DNA from: Clostridiales bacterium
Lineage (GTDB): Bacteria; Bacillota; Clostridia; Oscillospirales; Acutalibacteraceae
Direction: 5' to 3'
Assembly: GCA_019415925.1 (NCBI GenBank)
Contig: DXYG01000008.1
Span: forward strand, 1 to 31,194
DNA length: 31,194 bases
In this document: one piece after another, positions 14,636 to 23,067 of the stretch
Layout of the letters: the number at the start of each line of letters is the position of its first letter
Position numbering within the stretch: position 1 is the stretch's first letter
Notes under the pieces: model-generated
The model's database searches: none
What the model saw: the letters and a program-made list of their open reading frames with translations, nothing else
What the model was told of the DNA's origin: nothing
Program-made: the position numbers and the translations under genes

Positions 14636-15859
14636 ATGAAATTAAAACCAATTAGTGTTAAGGTGTTTTTGATATTAATTTTGATGATGCTTTTAGTTGG
14701 TACTATGCCTATATCAGTAAGTGCGACAGAAGATGTAATTACAAAAGATGAAAACGGAATACCTGATATAACACTATATAATTATATTTTATCAGTGTCC
14801 GATTCAAATAGTGATGGACTTATACAAAAATCTGAGGTTGAAGATATAAGATTTTTATGGTGTGGTTATAACTCCGATTTTGGCGGTGAAAAAATTACTA
14901 CTCTTAAAGGTTTGAATAATCTTCACAATTTGGTAATTATAGAAGTAGATTACAACGCATTAAAATCTCTTGATGGCATTGAAGGGCTAAATCTTTGGGA
15001 AATACGAGCAACCCATAATGAACTTGTTGATATTTCTGCTGTTAGGGATATGAGTTCAACATTATATTATTTAGATGTGCAATTTAATAATTTATCAAAA
15101 TTGCCGAACTTGAAAAGTTTTAACAAATTAGAAACAGCAGCTATGTACGTAGGCACTGACTTTAAGTATAACAAATTAACATATAATGAATTGTACTATA
15201 ATCTTCCATATCAATTAACTGATTTAGAATATGTAGGAGATATTCCATGGGTGTTATTTCAAAGTAAATATCAAACTCCAGATCCAGCGCCTGATCCACA
15301 GAATATTGTTTTGAATGCAAACGGAGTTTCTATAAATGGTCTTATTATTCCGGATGCGACACTGCAAGTTAATCAGATAGATATAGATATCGAAAACGCA
15401 GTAGTTGCTTATGATGTTAATCTCATAAGAGATTATGAAAAAATTCAACCAAGTGGTACAATTACAATTTCTATTCCATCAGAATATAGTGATTGCGATG
15501 TATTCTGTATAAAAGATGATGGAACAAAGGAAAATATGAATGCCGAATATATAGATGGAAATTATGTATTTACTACCGATCATCTATCGGTTTTTGCTTT
15601 AGTTAATAATAAACAACCTCAATACATCTACGGCGACGTAAACCTTGACGGCGAAGTTTCCGTTACCGATGCAACTGCTATTCAAAAACTAATAATCGGA
15701 CTCTACGTGCCCGAAGAACAGACTGAGCTTGTAAATACTCTTGCCGATGTAAATAATGACGGCGTTGTTTCAATTCTTGACGCTACCTGTATTCAGAAAT
15801 ATCTCGTTGGATATAGTGATAACTACAGAATAGGCGAATTATTGGAAATTAAAAACTAA
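14636..15859 (+). CDS. Secreted dockerin type I protein with leucine-rich-repeat region
   Basis: 407 aa. A signal peptide (LILILMMLLVG core, likely cleavage after SVSA at residue 30) is followed by an EF-hand-like loop DSNSDGLIQKSE (56-67), then leucine-rich-repeat-like segments (about 88-200). A PDPAPDP linker (215-221) leads to a beta-rich domain ending TDHLSVFALV. The type I dockerin (about 331-395) has two calcium loops, DVNLDGEVSVTD (334-345) and DVNNDGVVSILD (371-382), each followed by a helix containing IQK. A dockerin binds cohesin modules on cellulosome scaffoldins or anchors. No catalytic domain is evident, so a binding or structural role is likelier. AGGAGG precedes the ATG. The first 970 bp are much more AT-rich than the dockerin part. 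Confidence 0.87.
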   Translation: MKLKPISVKVFLILILMMLLVGTMPISVSATEDVITKDENGIPDITLYNYILSVSDSNSDGLIQKSEVEDIRFLWCGYNSDFGGEKITTLKGLNNLHNLVIIEVDYNALKSLDGIEGLNLWEIRATHNELVDISAVRDMSSTLYYLDVQFNNLSKLPNLKSFNKLETAAMYVGTDFKYNKLTYNELYYNLPYQLTDLEYVGDIPWVLFQSKYQTPDPAPDPQNIVLNANGVSINGLIIPDATLQVNQIDIDIENAVVAYDVNLIRDYEKIQPSGTITISIPSEYSDCDVFCIKDDGTKENMNAEYIDGNYVFTTDHLSVFALVNNKQPQYIYGDVNLDGEVSVTDATAIQKLIIGLYVPEEQTELVNTLADVNNDGVVSILDATCIQKYLVGYSDNYRIGELLEIKN

Positions 15860-15878
15860 TAATAAAACATATAAAACA

Positions 15879-15919
15879 GGCGGTTTTGCATTTCGCAAAA
15901 CCGCCAAATTTTTTCTTTT
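15879..15919. terminator. Bidirectional terminator between the dockerin gene and glyQS
   Basis: GGCGGTTTTGC (15879-15889), loop ATTTC, GCAAAACCGCC (15895-15905), then AAATTTTTTCTTTT. A perfect 11-bp stem with a T-run on the + strand and a T-rich tract on the - strand, sitting between two convergent genes 20 bp and 12 bp away. It should serve both. Confidence 0.92.
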
Positions 15920-15930
15920 AAATTTCTTTA

Positions 15931-17307
15931 TCAGAATTTAATCTTCTCTGCAATGTACTCGCTGAGCTTGTCAATTGCAACTCGTTCCTGCTGCATTGTG
16001 TCACGGTCACGGACTGTTACGCAGCCGTCCTCAATTGAGTCAAAGTCGTAAGTAATGCAGAACGGTGTGCCGATTTCGTCCTGACGTCTGTAACGCTTGC
16101 CGATTGAGCCTGCGTCGTCGTAGTCAACCATAAAGTCCTTGGTAAGCATCTCATAAACTTCCTCAGCCTTTTCGTTGAGCTTCTTCGACAGCGGAAGAAC
16201 AGCAGCCTTGAACGGAGCAAGTGCAGGGTGGAAATGCATAACAACTCTTGTGTCCTTTTCGTCGATAACCTCTTCGTCATAAGCCTCAACAACAAGAGCA
16301 AGGAAAAGACGTTCAACACCGAGCGACGGCTCAATAACGTAAGGAATGTACTTCTCGTTAGTTGTCTGGTCAAAGTATTCAAGTGCCTTGCCGCTCGTGT
16401 TGCTGTGCTGAGTGAGGTCGTAGTCTGTTCTGTCGGCAACGCCCCACAGCTCGCCCCAGCCAAACGGGAAGAGGTACTCAAAGTCGGTAGTAGCCTTTGA
16501 ATAGAAGCAAAGCTCCTCGGGTGAATGGTCACGCAAACGGAGATTTTCTTCCTTGATATTGAGAGAATAAAGGAAGTCACGGCAGAAGCCTCTCCAGTAC
16601 TCAAACCATTCAAGGTCAGTACCCGGCTTGCAGAAGAATTCAAGCTCCATCTGCTCAAATTCACGCACACGGAAAATGAAGTTACCGGGAGTGATTTCGT
16701 TACGGAAGCTCTTGCCGACCTGTGCAACGCCGAACGGAATTTTCTTGCGGCTTGTTCTCTGAATATTCGAGAAGTTTACGAAAATACCCTGAGCAGTTTC
16801 GGGACGAAGATAAATTTCATTCTTGCTGTCCTCGGTAACGCCCTGGAAAGTCTTGAACATAAGATTGAACTGGCGAATGTCGGTAAAGTTGTGCTTGCCG
16901 CAGTTGGGGCAGGGAATAGCCTTTTCCTTGATATAATCCATCATCTGCTGATTAGTCCAGCCTGCAACATTTGTACCGTCAAAATCTTCAATAAGGTTGT
17001 CGGCACGGTGACGTGTTTTACATTCCTTACAGTCCATAAGCGGGTCGGAAAATCCGCCGAGATGACCTGACGCAACCCATGTTTGCGGATTCATAAGAAT
17101 AGCAGAGTCAAGACCTACGTTGTACTTGTTTTCCTGAACGAATTTTTTAAGCCAAGCGTTCTTGATGTTATTTTTAAGCGCCATACCAAGCGGACCGTAA
17201 TCCCATGTATTAGCAAGACCGCCGTAGATTTCGGAACCCGGATATACAAAACCTCTGCCTTTGCACAAAGCAACGATTTTGTCCATAGTCTTTTTTGTAT
17301 TTTCCAT
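15931..17307 (-). CDS. glyQS: Glycyl-tRNA synthetase, single-chain class II (GlyQS type)
   Basis: Charges tRNA-Gly with glycine. This is the eukaryote-like alpha2 enzyme, not the two-subunit GlyQ/GlyS form. Visible features: GRGFVYPGSEIYGGLANTWD near the N terminus, a Cys-rich insertion with CKEC...CPNC, motif 2 FRNEITPGNF and VREFEQMELEFF, motif 3 in EPSLGVERLFLAL, and an anticodon-binding domain with GKRYRRQDEIGTPF. I chose ATG at 17307 (458 aa) because TGAGG lies 8 bases upstream at 17316-17320; longer in-frame readings have no such site. No T-box was found in the leader. A tRNA-Gly gene is in the same window at 30681. Confidence 0.95.
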   Translation of the reverse strand: MENTKKTMDKIVALCKGRGFVYPGSEIYGGLANTWDYGPLGMALKNNIKNAWLKKFVQENKYNVGLDSAILMNPQTWVASGHLGGFSDPLMDCKECKTRHRADNLIEDFDGTNVAGWTNQQMMDYIKEKAIPCPNCGKHNFTDIRQFNLMFKTFQGVTEDSKNEIYLRPETAQGIFVNFSNIQRTSRKKIPFGVAQVGKSFRNEITPGNFIFRVREFEQMELEFFCKPGTDLEWFEYWRGFCRDFLYSLNIKEENLRLRDHSPEELCFYSKATTDFEYLFPFGWGELWGVADRTDYDLTQHSNTSGKALEYFDQTTNEKYIPYVIEPSLGVERLFLALVVEAYDEEVIDEKDTRVVMHFHPALAPFKAAVLPLSKKLNEKAEEVYEMLTKDFMVDYDDAGSIGKRYRRQDEIGTPFCITYDFDSIEDGCVTVRDRDTMQQERVAIDKLSEYIAEKIKF

Positions 17308-17346
17308 AAATGTAACCTCATTTCCGATAGAATATATACAATAAAA

Positions 17347-17375
17347 ATAATACAATTATTTTCCTCTTGTGTCAA
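17347..17375 (-). promoter_or_regulatory. Promoter of glyQS
   Basis: On the - strand, TTGACA (17375-17370), 17 bp, TATTAT (17352-17347). The predicted start is about 35 nt upstream of ATG 17307, leaving a leader too short for a T-box. Confidence 0.75.
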
Positions 17376-17419
17376 GAGTTTATGCCAAACATAAATTTAT
17401 TCGCAGTTTATTATAAATA

Positions 17420-17448
17420 TTGCTTATTTCCCTTATTTGTGATATAAT
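17420..17448 (+). promoter_or_regulatory. Probable promoter of ruvCAB
   Basis: TTGCTT (17420-17425), 17 bp, TATAAT (17443-17448), about 150 bp upstream of the ruvC start. The leader contains a small hairpin, GTCGAG (17554-17559) with CTCGAC (17563-17568). No LexA/SOS-box was recognised by eye. Confidence 0.6.
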
Positions 17449-17596
17449 AACTAAAATTGCGTTAATTTACCCTTTTTTACTTTATATGAAACTGCTTTGT
17501 CACGGTCGGGCGAAGAAGGCTTGATAATATCAATCTGTCTGCCCGAATTGCGTGTCGAGGCACTCGACCCCTTTAAAGAATTGCGGAGGTAGAATT

Positions 17597-18103
17597 TTGG
17601 TAGTGTTCGGAATTGACCCCGGCTATGCAATAGTCGGCTGGGGCGCAATCAGCTTTAAGTCAAATACATACAAGGCTATCGGCTACGGCTCTGTAGAAAC
17701 GCAGGCTCATACCGATTTCAATCAGAGACTTGAATATATTTACGACGAGCTTTATGCAATCCTCAACCGCTGCCGACCCGACGCTCTTGCGATTGAAAGA
17801 CTCTATTTTCAGACAAACCAGAAAACCGCAATCAAGGTTGCACAGGCGAGGGGAGTAACTCTTCTTGCGGCACAAAAGCTGAAAATACCGATTTTCGAGT
17901 ACACTCCTTTGCAGGTCAAAACAGCCGTAACGGGATACGGAAAGGCAAAAAAACCTCAGGTTATGGAAATGACGCGCAGACTTTTAAAACTTGAAGAAGT
18001 GCCAAAGCCCGACGATACAGCCGACGCCCTTGCAATTGCAATCTGTCACGCACAGGCGGCTGGCTCGGATTTGCGTCAGGCAATGTTCAGGAAAGGAATA
18101 TAA
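17597..18103 (+). CDS. ruvC: Crossover junction endodeoxyribonuclease RuvC
   Basis: RuvC resolves Holliday junctions by paired nicks after RuvAB branch migration. The 168-aa product has the four acidic catalytic residues in order: D7 in FGIDPG, E67 in AIERLYF, and D140 and D143 in DDTADAL. TTG 17597 is chosen because GGAGGT lies at 17585-17590, 6 bases upstream, and the protein then starts directly at the first strand; a GTG at 17603 is the alternative. ruvA follows 2 bp after the stop. Confidence 0.94.
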   Translation: MVVFGIDPGYAIVGWGAISFKSNTYKAIGYGSVETQAHTDFNQRLEYIYDELYAILNRCRPDALAIERLYFQTNQKTAIKVAQARGVTLLAAQKLKIPIFEYTPLQVKTAVTGYGKAKKPQVMEMTRRLLKLEEVPKPDDTADALAIAICHAQAAGSDLRQAMFRKGI

Positions 18104-18105
18104 AA

Positions 18106-18708
18106 ATGCTTTATTCCGTCAGAGGAAAGTTAATTCACACAACGTCGTCGAGCGCAGTTGTAGAGTGCGGCGGCGTGGGATACAACTGTCAGACAACAAT
18201 CAACACACTCAAAAACCTCAAATTAAACACAGAGGTAATGCTCTATACATATCTTAATGTCAGGGAGGACACAGTTGAGCTTTTCGGTTTTGCAACCAAA
18301 ACCGAGCTTGACACCTTTAAAACGCTGATAAGCGTAAGCGGAGTCGGACCAAAGGCAGGACTTTCCGTTCTTTCAGAGCTAAGCCCTGAACAGGTTGCAA
18401 TGGCTATTGCAACCGACGACATCAAAACAATCACAAGAGCGCAGGGAATCGGCAAGAAAATTGCACAGCGAATTGTGCTTGAGTTAAAGGATAAGCTTGC
18501 AAAAGCGGCGACAACCGACAGCTCAATGTCAGCCGTAACGTCGGGTGCGGCAAATGCCGTTACGGGCAATATTCCGAAAGCAATCGAAGCCTTGGGAGTA
18601 CTCGGATATTCTCCCTCGGACGTTTCACCCGTACTTGCAACGCTTGACAGCTCACTGCCTGTTGAACAGCTTATTGCATTGACATTAAAGCAGATGGGAA
18701 GAAATTAA
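18106..18708 (+). CDS. ruvA: Holliday junction branch migration protein RuvA
   Basis: RuvA tetramers hold the four-way junction and load RuvB rings. 200 aa, standard length. The N-terminal OB domain begins MLYSVRGKLIHT and includes VGYNCQTT. Helix-hairpin-helix motifs appear in LISVSGVGPKAGLSVLS and TRAQGIGKKIAQRIVLELKD. An Ala/Ser/Thr linker leads to the C-terminal RuvB-contacting domain (ALGVLGYSPSDV). AGGAA lies at the end of ruvC. The stop is one base before the ruvB ATG. Confidence 0.96.
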   Translation: MLYSVRGKLIHTTSSSAVVECGGVGYNCQTTINTLKNLKLNTEVMLYTYLNVREDTVELFGFATKTELDTFKTLISVSGVGPKAGLSVLSELSPEQVAMAIATDDIKTITRAQGIGKKIAQRIVLELKDKLAKAATTDSSMSAVTSGAANAVTGNIPKAIEALGVLGYSPSDVSPVLATLDSSLPVEQLIALTLKQMGRN

Positions 18709-18709
18709 G

Positions 18710-19792
18710 ATGAGTAAAATGGAATTTTCAGAAGAATTTGACTTTGAAAACAGAATACTTGATACTTCCGAAATCCCCGAGGATTCAGTTGACGGAGAAA
18801 ATCCGTTAAGACCGAAAAATCTTGATGAATACATAGGACAGGACAAGGCAAAAGAGAATTTAAGGGTGTTCATTGAAGCGGCAAAAATCAGGGGCGAAAC
18901 TCTCGACCACGTTCTGCTTTACGGCCCTCCCGGACTCGGAAAAACAACGCTTGCGGGAATAATCGCAAACGAGCTTGGCGTGTCGGTAAGAATAACGTCA
19001 GGCCCTGCAATTGAAAAACCCGGAGATTTGGCGGCTTTGCTTACGAATCTCAATGAGGGCGACGTGCTTTTTATCGACGAAATCCACCGCCTGAGCCGTG
19101 CGGTAGAGGAAATTCTCTATCCCTCAATGGAGGACTTTGCAATCGACATCATAACAGGCAAGGGACAAATGGCAGCGTCATATCATCTGCCGCTACCTAA
19201 GTTTACGCTTGTAGGCGCAACAACAAGGGCAGGTCAGCTTACTGCACCTCTGCGTGACCGTTTCGGCGTGGTATTAAGGCTTGAGCTCTACACCCCAGAG
19301 GAGCTTGCCTTGATTGTCACGAGAAGCGCAGGAATTCTGGGAATAAAAATAGAGCACGACGGTGCGCTTGAAATAGCCTCACGTTCAAGAGGAACACCGA
19401 GAATTGCAAACAGACTTTTAAAGCGAGTGCGTGACTTTGCACAGGTAATGTCGGACGGAGTAATCAACGTTGAGTCGGCAAGAACTGCGCTTGACAGGCT
19501 TGAAATTGACGAGCTCGGACTTGACCAGAACGACAGAAGAATGTTGGAAGCGATTATCCGCTTTTACAACGGCGGTCCCGTGGGACTTGAAACGCTCGCA
19601 GCGGCAATCGGCGAGGAGGCAGTCACGATAGAGGACGTTTATGAGCCGTATCTTCTGCAAATCGGCTTTTTAAGCAGAACTCCGAGAGGCAGATGCATAA
19701 CTGCCGAAGCGTGCAGACATCTCGGTTATGATTTTCCAAAGGGTACGGTAAATGCAATGCCAACCCAGCCGAGCCTGTTTGATAAGAATTAG
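18710..19792 (+). CDS. ruvB: Holliday junction branch migration ATPase RuvB
   Basis: RuvB is the AAA+ motor that drives branch migration with RuvA. 360 aa, with an acidic N-terminal extension of about 30 residues relative to shorter homologues. Walker A GPPGLGKTT at 72-80, Walker B FIDE at 121-124, the GATTRAG motif, and the C-terminal winged-helix DNA-binding domain (RTPRGR near residue 324) are present. ATG 18710 is separated by one base from the ruvA stop, so translation is coupled. An internal Met at residue 4 is a possible alternative start. Confidence 0.96.
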   Translation: MSKMEFSEEFDFENRILDTSEIPEDSVDGENPLRPKNLDEYIGQDKAKENLRVFIEAAKIRGETLDHVLLYGPPGLGKTTLAGIIANELGVSVRITSGPAIEKPGDLAALLTNLNEGDVLFIDEIHRLSRAVEEILYPSMEDFAIDIITGKGQMAASYHLPLPKFTLVGATTRAGQLTAPLRDRFGVVLRLELYTPEELALIVTRSAGILGIKIEHDGALEIASRSRGTPRIANRLLKRVRDFAQVMSDGVINVESARTALDRLEIDELGLDQNDRRMLEAIIRFYNGGPVGLETLAAAIGEEAVTIEDVYEPYLLQIGFLSRTPRGRCITAEACRHLGYDFPKGTVNAMPTQPSLFDKN

Positions 19793-19807
19793 TTATTATC
19801 TTACAAT
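19779..19807 (+). promoter_or_regulatory. Possible promoter of glmM
   Basis: TTGATA (19779-19784), 17 bp, TACAAT (19802-19807), straddling the ruvB stop codon. Transcription from here would place the 79-bp palindrome at 19843 inside a glmM leader of about 190 nt. Confidence 0.5.
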
Positions 19808-19842
19808 AGTCAGGTTTATTATCAGTGTTTTCTTATTAAGCT

Positions 19843-19921
19843 GTAGGGAACGACCCCTGTGTCGTTCCTAACGGAAATACATCTGACTTTATATAGGAAC
19901 GACACAGGGGTCGTTCCCTAC
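19843..19921. repeat. 79-bp nested palindromic repeat, copy 2
   Basis: Same length and design as the copy at 14157-14235. The 28-bp arms (19843-19870 and 19894-19921) are perfect inverted repeats here. Each arm is itself a hairpin, GGAACGAC with GTCGTTCC. The copies share most of the centre (ACGGAAAT, CATCT). It lies between ruvB and glmM, probably in the glmM leader. No coding capacity. Confidence 0.88.
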
Positions 19922-20005
19922 ATTATTATATTTTGTGTTTCCATAAAACAAAACTTAATAAAAACCATTTAAATAAATAATTTGAAATTACGGAGGATAA
20001 CAATT

Positions 20006-21355
20006 ATGGGAAGACTATTCGGAACAGACGGCGCAAGAGGCGTTGCAAATTCTGAGCTTACTGCTGAGCTTGCAATGAACATCGGCAGAGCCGCCGCAAT
20101 GGTGCTTATCAGCGACGAGGTTGAACACCCCACAATTTTAATCGGAAAGGACACACGTCTTTCGGGCGATATGCTCGAGGGTGCGCTGATTGCAGGACTC
20201 TGCTCAGTAGGTGCAAATGTAGAACTTTTAGGCGTAGTGCCCACGCCAGCGGTTGCATACCTTGTCGGCAAATACAACGCTGACGCAGGCATTATGATTT
20301 CAGCCTCTCATAATCCCTTTGAATTCAACGGAATCAAGATTTTTAGCTCTGACGGCTGTAAGCTGCCCGACGACCTTGAAAACAGAATTGAAGAAATCGT
20401 ACTTGATAACGTAGTTCCTTACGCTCTTGCAAAGGACGAAAACATCGGTAAGGTTACAAGAATGGATGACGCTGTCGAAGACTATGTTGACCACGTTGCA
20501 AAGTCAATCGGCTGTGACCTTGAGGGTATGGAAATTGCCCTTGACTGCTCAAACGGCTCATCTTCACGCACAGCCGAAAAGCTCTTTACAAAGCTCGGCG
20601 CAAAGGTGCATATGCTTTTCAATAATCCCGACGGAATCAATATTAACAAGGACTGCGGTTCTACTCATATAAACAGACTTCAGAACTACGTCCGTGAGCA
20701 CAAGCTCTGCTGCGGTCTTGCCTTTGACGGCGACGCCGACAGATGCCTTGCAGTTGACGAAAACGGCAACCTCGTTGACGGCGACTACCTGATAGCAATC
20801 TGTGCAAAGGATATGAAAGACAGAGGTGTTCTTAAGAAAAATGCTGTTGTCGGCACTGTTATGACAAATATGGGATTCAATAAATTCTGCGATGCAAACG
20901 GTATGACCTTCGTTTCAACAAAGGTTGGCGACCGTTATGTTCTTGAAGCAATGCTTCGTGAGGGTTACAACATCGGCGGCGAGCAGAGCGGTCACATTAT
21001 TTTCCTTGACTATGCAACAACAGGCGACGGTGAGCTTTCGGGTGCAATGATTTTAAGCATAATGAAGCGTACAGGCGAAAAACTCAGCACTCTTGCAAAG
21101 GTTATGGAGCGTATGCCTCAGGTGCTTATCAACGTAAAGGTCAGCGCAGAGGGCAAGCTTGCTTTCTATACAGATAAAGAAGTAAAGGCAGAAATCAAGC
21201 GTGTTACCGAAATTCTCGGCGACAGAGGAAGAATTTTAGTCCGTGTTTCGGGAACAGAGCCGCTTGTACGAGTAATGCTCGAGGGTGAAAACCTTGAGGA
21301 AATTCAGAGCCTTGCAGAAGAATCTGCACAGGTTGTAAGGGAAAGATTATCATAA
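20006..21355 (+). CDS. glmM: Phosphoglucosamine mutase GlmM
   Basis: Converts glucosamine-6-phosphate to glucosamine-1-phosphate for UDP-GlcNAc and cell-wall synthesis. 449 aa, standard. N-terminal GRLFGTDGARG is typical. The phosphoserine loop SASHNP has catalytic S101, the metal loop is DGDADRC, and GGEQSGH binds sugar. The C-terminal phosphate loop is RVSGTEPLVRVM. I chose ATG 20006 with GGAGG at 19991-19995; a TTG upstream at 19982 would swallow that site. The stop overlaps the next ATG by one base (TAATG). Confidence 0.96.
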   Translation: MGRLFGTDGARGVANSELTAELAMNIGRAAAMVLISDEVEHPTILIGKDTRLSGDMLEGALIAGLCSVGANVELLGVVPTPAVAYLVGKYNADAGIMISASHNPFEFNGIKIFSSDGCKLPDDLENRIEEIVLDNVVPYALAKDENIGKVTRMDDAVEDYVDHVAKSIGCDLEGMEIALDCSNGSSSRTAEKLFTKLGAKVHMLFNNPDGININKDCGSTHINRLQNYVREHKLCCGLAFDGDADRCLAVDENGNLVDGDYLIAICAKDMKDRGVLKKNAVVGTVMTNMGFNKFCDANGMTFVSTKVGDRYVLEAMLREGYNIGGEQSGHIIFLDYATTGDGELSGAMILSIMKRTGEKLSTLAKVMERMPQVLINVKVSAEGKLAFYTDKEVKAEIKRVTEILGDRGRILVRVSGTEPLVRVMLEGENLEEIQSLAEESAQVVRERLS

Positions 21356-22218
21356 TGCGATTATCGGAAAACTGGAAGGATTACGAGCTTATTGATACCT
21401 CCGACGGCGAACGTCTTGAACGCTGGGGCGATATAATTCTCATTCGTCCCGACCCGCAGATTATCTGGTCAACGAAAAAGGAAAATCCCCTCTGGCACAG
21501 TGCACACGCAAGGTATCACCGCAGTAACAAGGGCGGCGGATTCTGGGAGCAGTACAAAAAAGTTCCCGACCGCTGGACAATAAACTACGACAAGCTTGTT
21601 TTCAACATAAAGCCTATGGGCTTCAAGCATACGGGAGTATTCCCCGAACAGGCGGTAAACTGGGACTTTGCCGCCGAGAAAATAAAAAATGAAAACAGAC
21701 CGCTCAAGGTGCTCAACCTTTTCGGTTATACAGGTTGCGCAACGCTTGCGTGTTTAAGCGCAGGCGCAAGCGTGTGCCACGTTGACGCATCAAAAGGTAT
21801 GGTGCAGTGGGCAAAGGAAAACGCACAGTCAAGCGGTCTTGCCGATAAGCCCGTAAGGTGGCTTGTTGACGACTGCGTAAAATTTGTACAGCGTGAAATC
21901 AGGCGTGGTAACAAATACGACGGCATAATAATGGACCCTCCGTCCTACGGCAGAGGTCCGGGCGGCGAGGTCTGGAAGCTTGAAGAACAGCTCTTTTCGC
22001 TTGTTTTTCTCTGCAAACAGGTTTTGTCCGACAACCCTGTTTTCTTTATACTCAACTCATACACTACGGGACTTTCACCCGCAGTAATGGAATATCTGCT
22101 CGGCATACTGCTCAAAAAGGACTTTGGCGGCTGTGTGTCAAGCAACGAAATTGGTCTTAATGTCACCGACACGGGGCTCATTCTGCCGTGCGGCTCGACT
22201 GCAATCTGGGAGAAGTAG
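21355..22218 (+). CDS. RlmI/RlmK-like class I SAM-dependent methyltransferase
   Basis: 287 aa. The Rossmann-fold methyltransferase core shows motif I as NLFGYTGCATLACLSAGA, a following acidic residue in HVDASKGMV, DDCVKFV, and the nucleic-acid methylase motif DPPSYGRG. This set is typical of the COG1092 group that methylates 23S rRNA cytosines (RlmI-like). However, there is no N-terminal PUA domain, so the substrate is uncertain. ATG 21355 overlaps the glmM stop by one base, and the next gene starts 3 bp after its stop. It is therefore embedded in a glmM-ecf operon. Confidence 0.8.
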   Translation: MRLSENWKDYELIDTSDGERLERWGDIILIRPDPQIIWSTKKENPLWHSAHARYHRSNKGGGFWEQYKKVPDRWTINYDKLVFNIKPMGFKHTGVFPEQAVNWDFAAEKIKNENRPLKVLNLFGYTGCATLACLSAGASVCHVDASKGMVQWAKENAQSSGLADKPVRWLVDDCVKFVQREIRRGNKYDGIIMDPPSYGRGPGGEVWKLEEQLFSLVFLCKQVLSDNPVFFILNSYTTGLSPAVMEYLLGILLKKDFGGCVSSNEIGLNVTDTGLILPCGSTAIWEK

Positions 22219-22221
22219 TTA

Positions 22222-23067
22222 ATGAATTTTATCTCGCTTGAGAATGTTGTTTTTTCTTATACTGATGACGAAAATGTCAAGAGTGTAAAAAATGCCGTTG
22301 ACGGTGTTTCACTCGACATAAAAAAGGGTGAATTTGTCGCTTTGCTCGGTCACAACGGTTGCGGCAAATCCACAATAGCAAAGCACCTCAACGCAATGCT
22401 TCTGCCCGACAGCGGCAGAGTTCTGATTGACGGCGACGACACCGCTGACGAAGAAAAAACCTATGATATAAGAAAAAAGGTAGGTCTTGTGCTCCAGAAT
22501 CCTGACAATCAGCTTGTTGCAAGCATTGTCGAGGAGGACGTTGCTTTCGGTCCCGAAAACCTCGGAATACCTCCGCAGGAAATCCGAGAGCGTGTTGATT
22601 ACGCTCTTAAGGCTGTCGGAATGTACGAATACAGAGAACACGCACCGTACAAGCTTTCGGGCGGTCAGAAACAGAGAGTGGCAATTGCGGGAATCCTTGC
22701 AATGCTGCCCGAATGTATCGTGCTTGACGAGCCGACAGCAATGCTTGATCCGAACGGACGTGACGAGGTACTTTCAACGCTTCTTAAGCTTAACAAAGAG
22801 AAAAACATAACCGTTGTGCTCATTACCCACTATATGGACGAGGCTGTACTTGCCGACAGAGTAGTGGTAATGGACAGCGGAAAAATTCTCACACAGGGAA
22901 CTCCCGATGAAGTTTTCTCCCAAGTGGAGCTTTTAAAAAGACACAGACTTGACGTTCCGCAATCAACCGAGCTTGCAAACAAGCTGCGTGGATGCGGAGT
23001 AAAAATAGATAAAATGCCGCTTGATACCGAGGCGTGCGTAAAAATGCTTGAGGAGGTGCTGAAATGA
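22222..23067 (+). CDS. ecfA1: Energy-coupling factor transporter ATPase EcfA1
   Basis: One of two ABC ATPases that power ECF-type vitamin and metal uptake. 281 aa. Walker A GHNGCGKST (43-51), Q-loop LQNPDNQL, signature LSGGQ (145-149), Walker B CIVLDE (165-170) and the H-loop LITHYMDEA are all present. A C-terminal extension of about 60 residues is typical of EcfA. The start lies 3 bp after the methyltransferase stop; the end overlaps ecfA2 by 4 bp (ATGA). Confidence 0.95.
   Translation: MNFISLENVVFSYTDDENVKSVKNAVDGVSLDIKKGEFVALLGHNGCGKSTIAKHLNAMLLPDSGRVLIDGDDTADEEKTYDIRKKVGLVLQNPDNQLVASIVEEDVAFGPENLGIPPQEIRERVDYALKAVGMYEYREHAPYKLSGGQKQRVAIAGILAMLPECIVLDEPTAMLDPNGRDEVLSTLLKLNKEKNITVVLITHYMDEAVLADRVVVMDSGKILTQGTPDEVFSQVELLKRHRLDVPQSTELANKLRGCGVKIDKMPLDTEACVKMLEEVLK

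Noticed and set aside
12780..15905. Complete prophage or integrative element
   Set aside because: Only lysis genes and a small XRE repressor are phage-like; no integrase, portal, capsid, terminase or attachment repeats were found.
17308..17400. T-box riboswitch upstream of glyQS
   Set aside because: The promoter lies only about 35 nt from the start and no T-box consensus sequence or antiterminator is present.
17461..17592. Open frame ending EALDPFKELRR just before ruvC
   Set aside because: About 40 codons look protein-like, but there is no ATG or ribosome-binding site and no family was recognised. It could be a gene remnant but cannot be supported.
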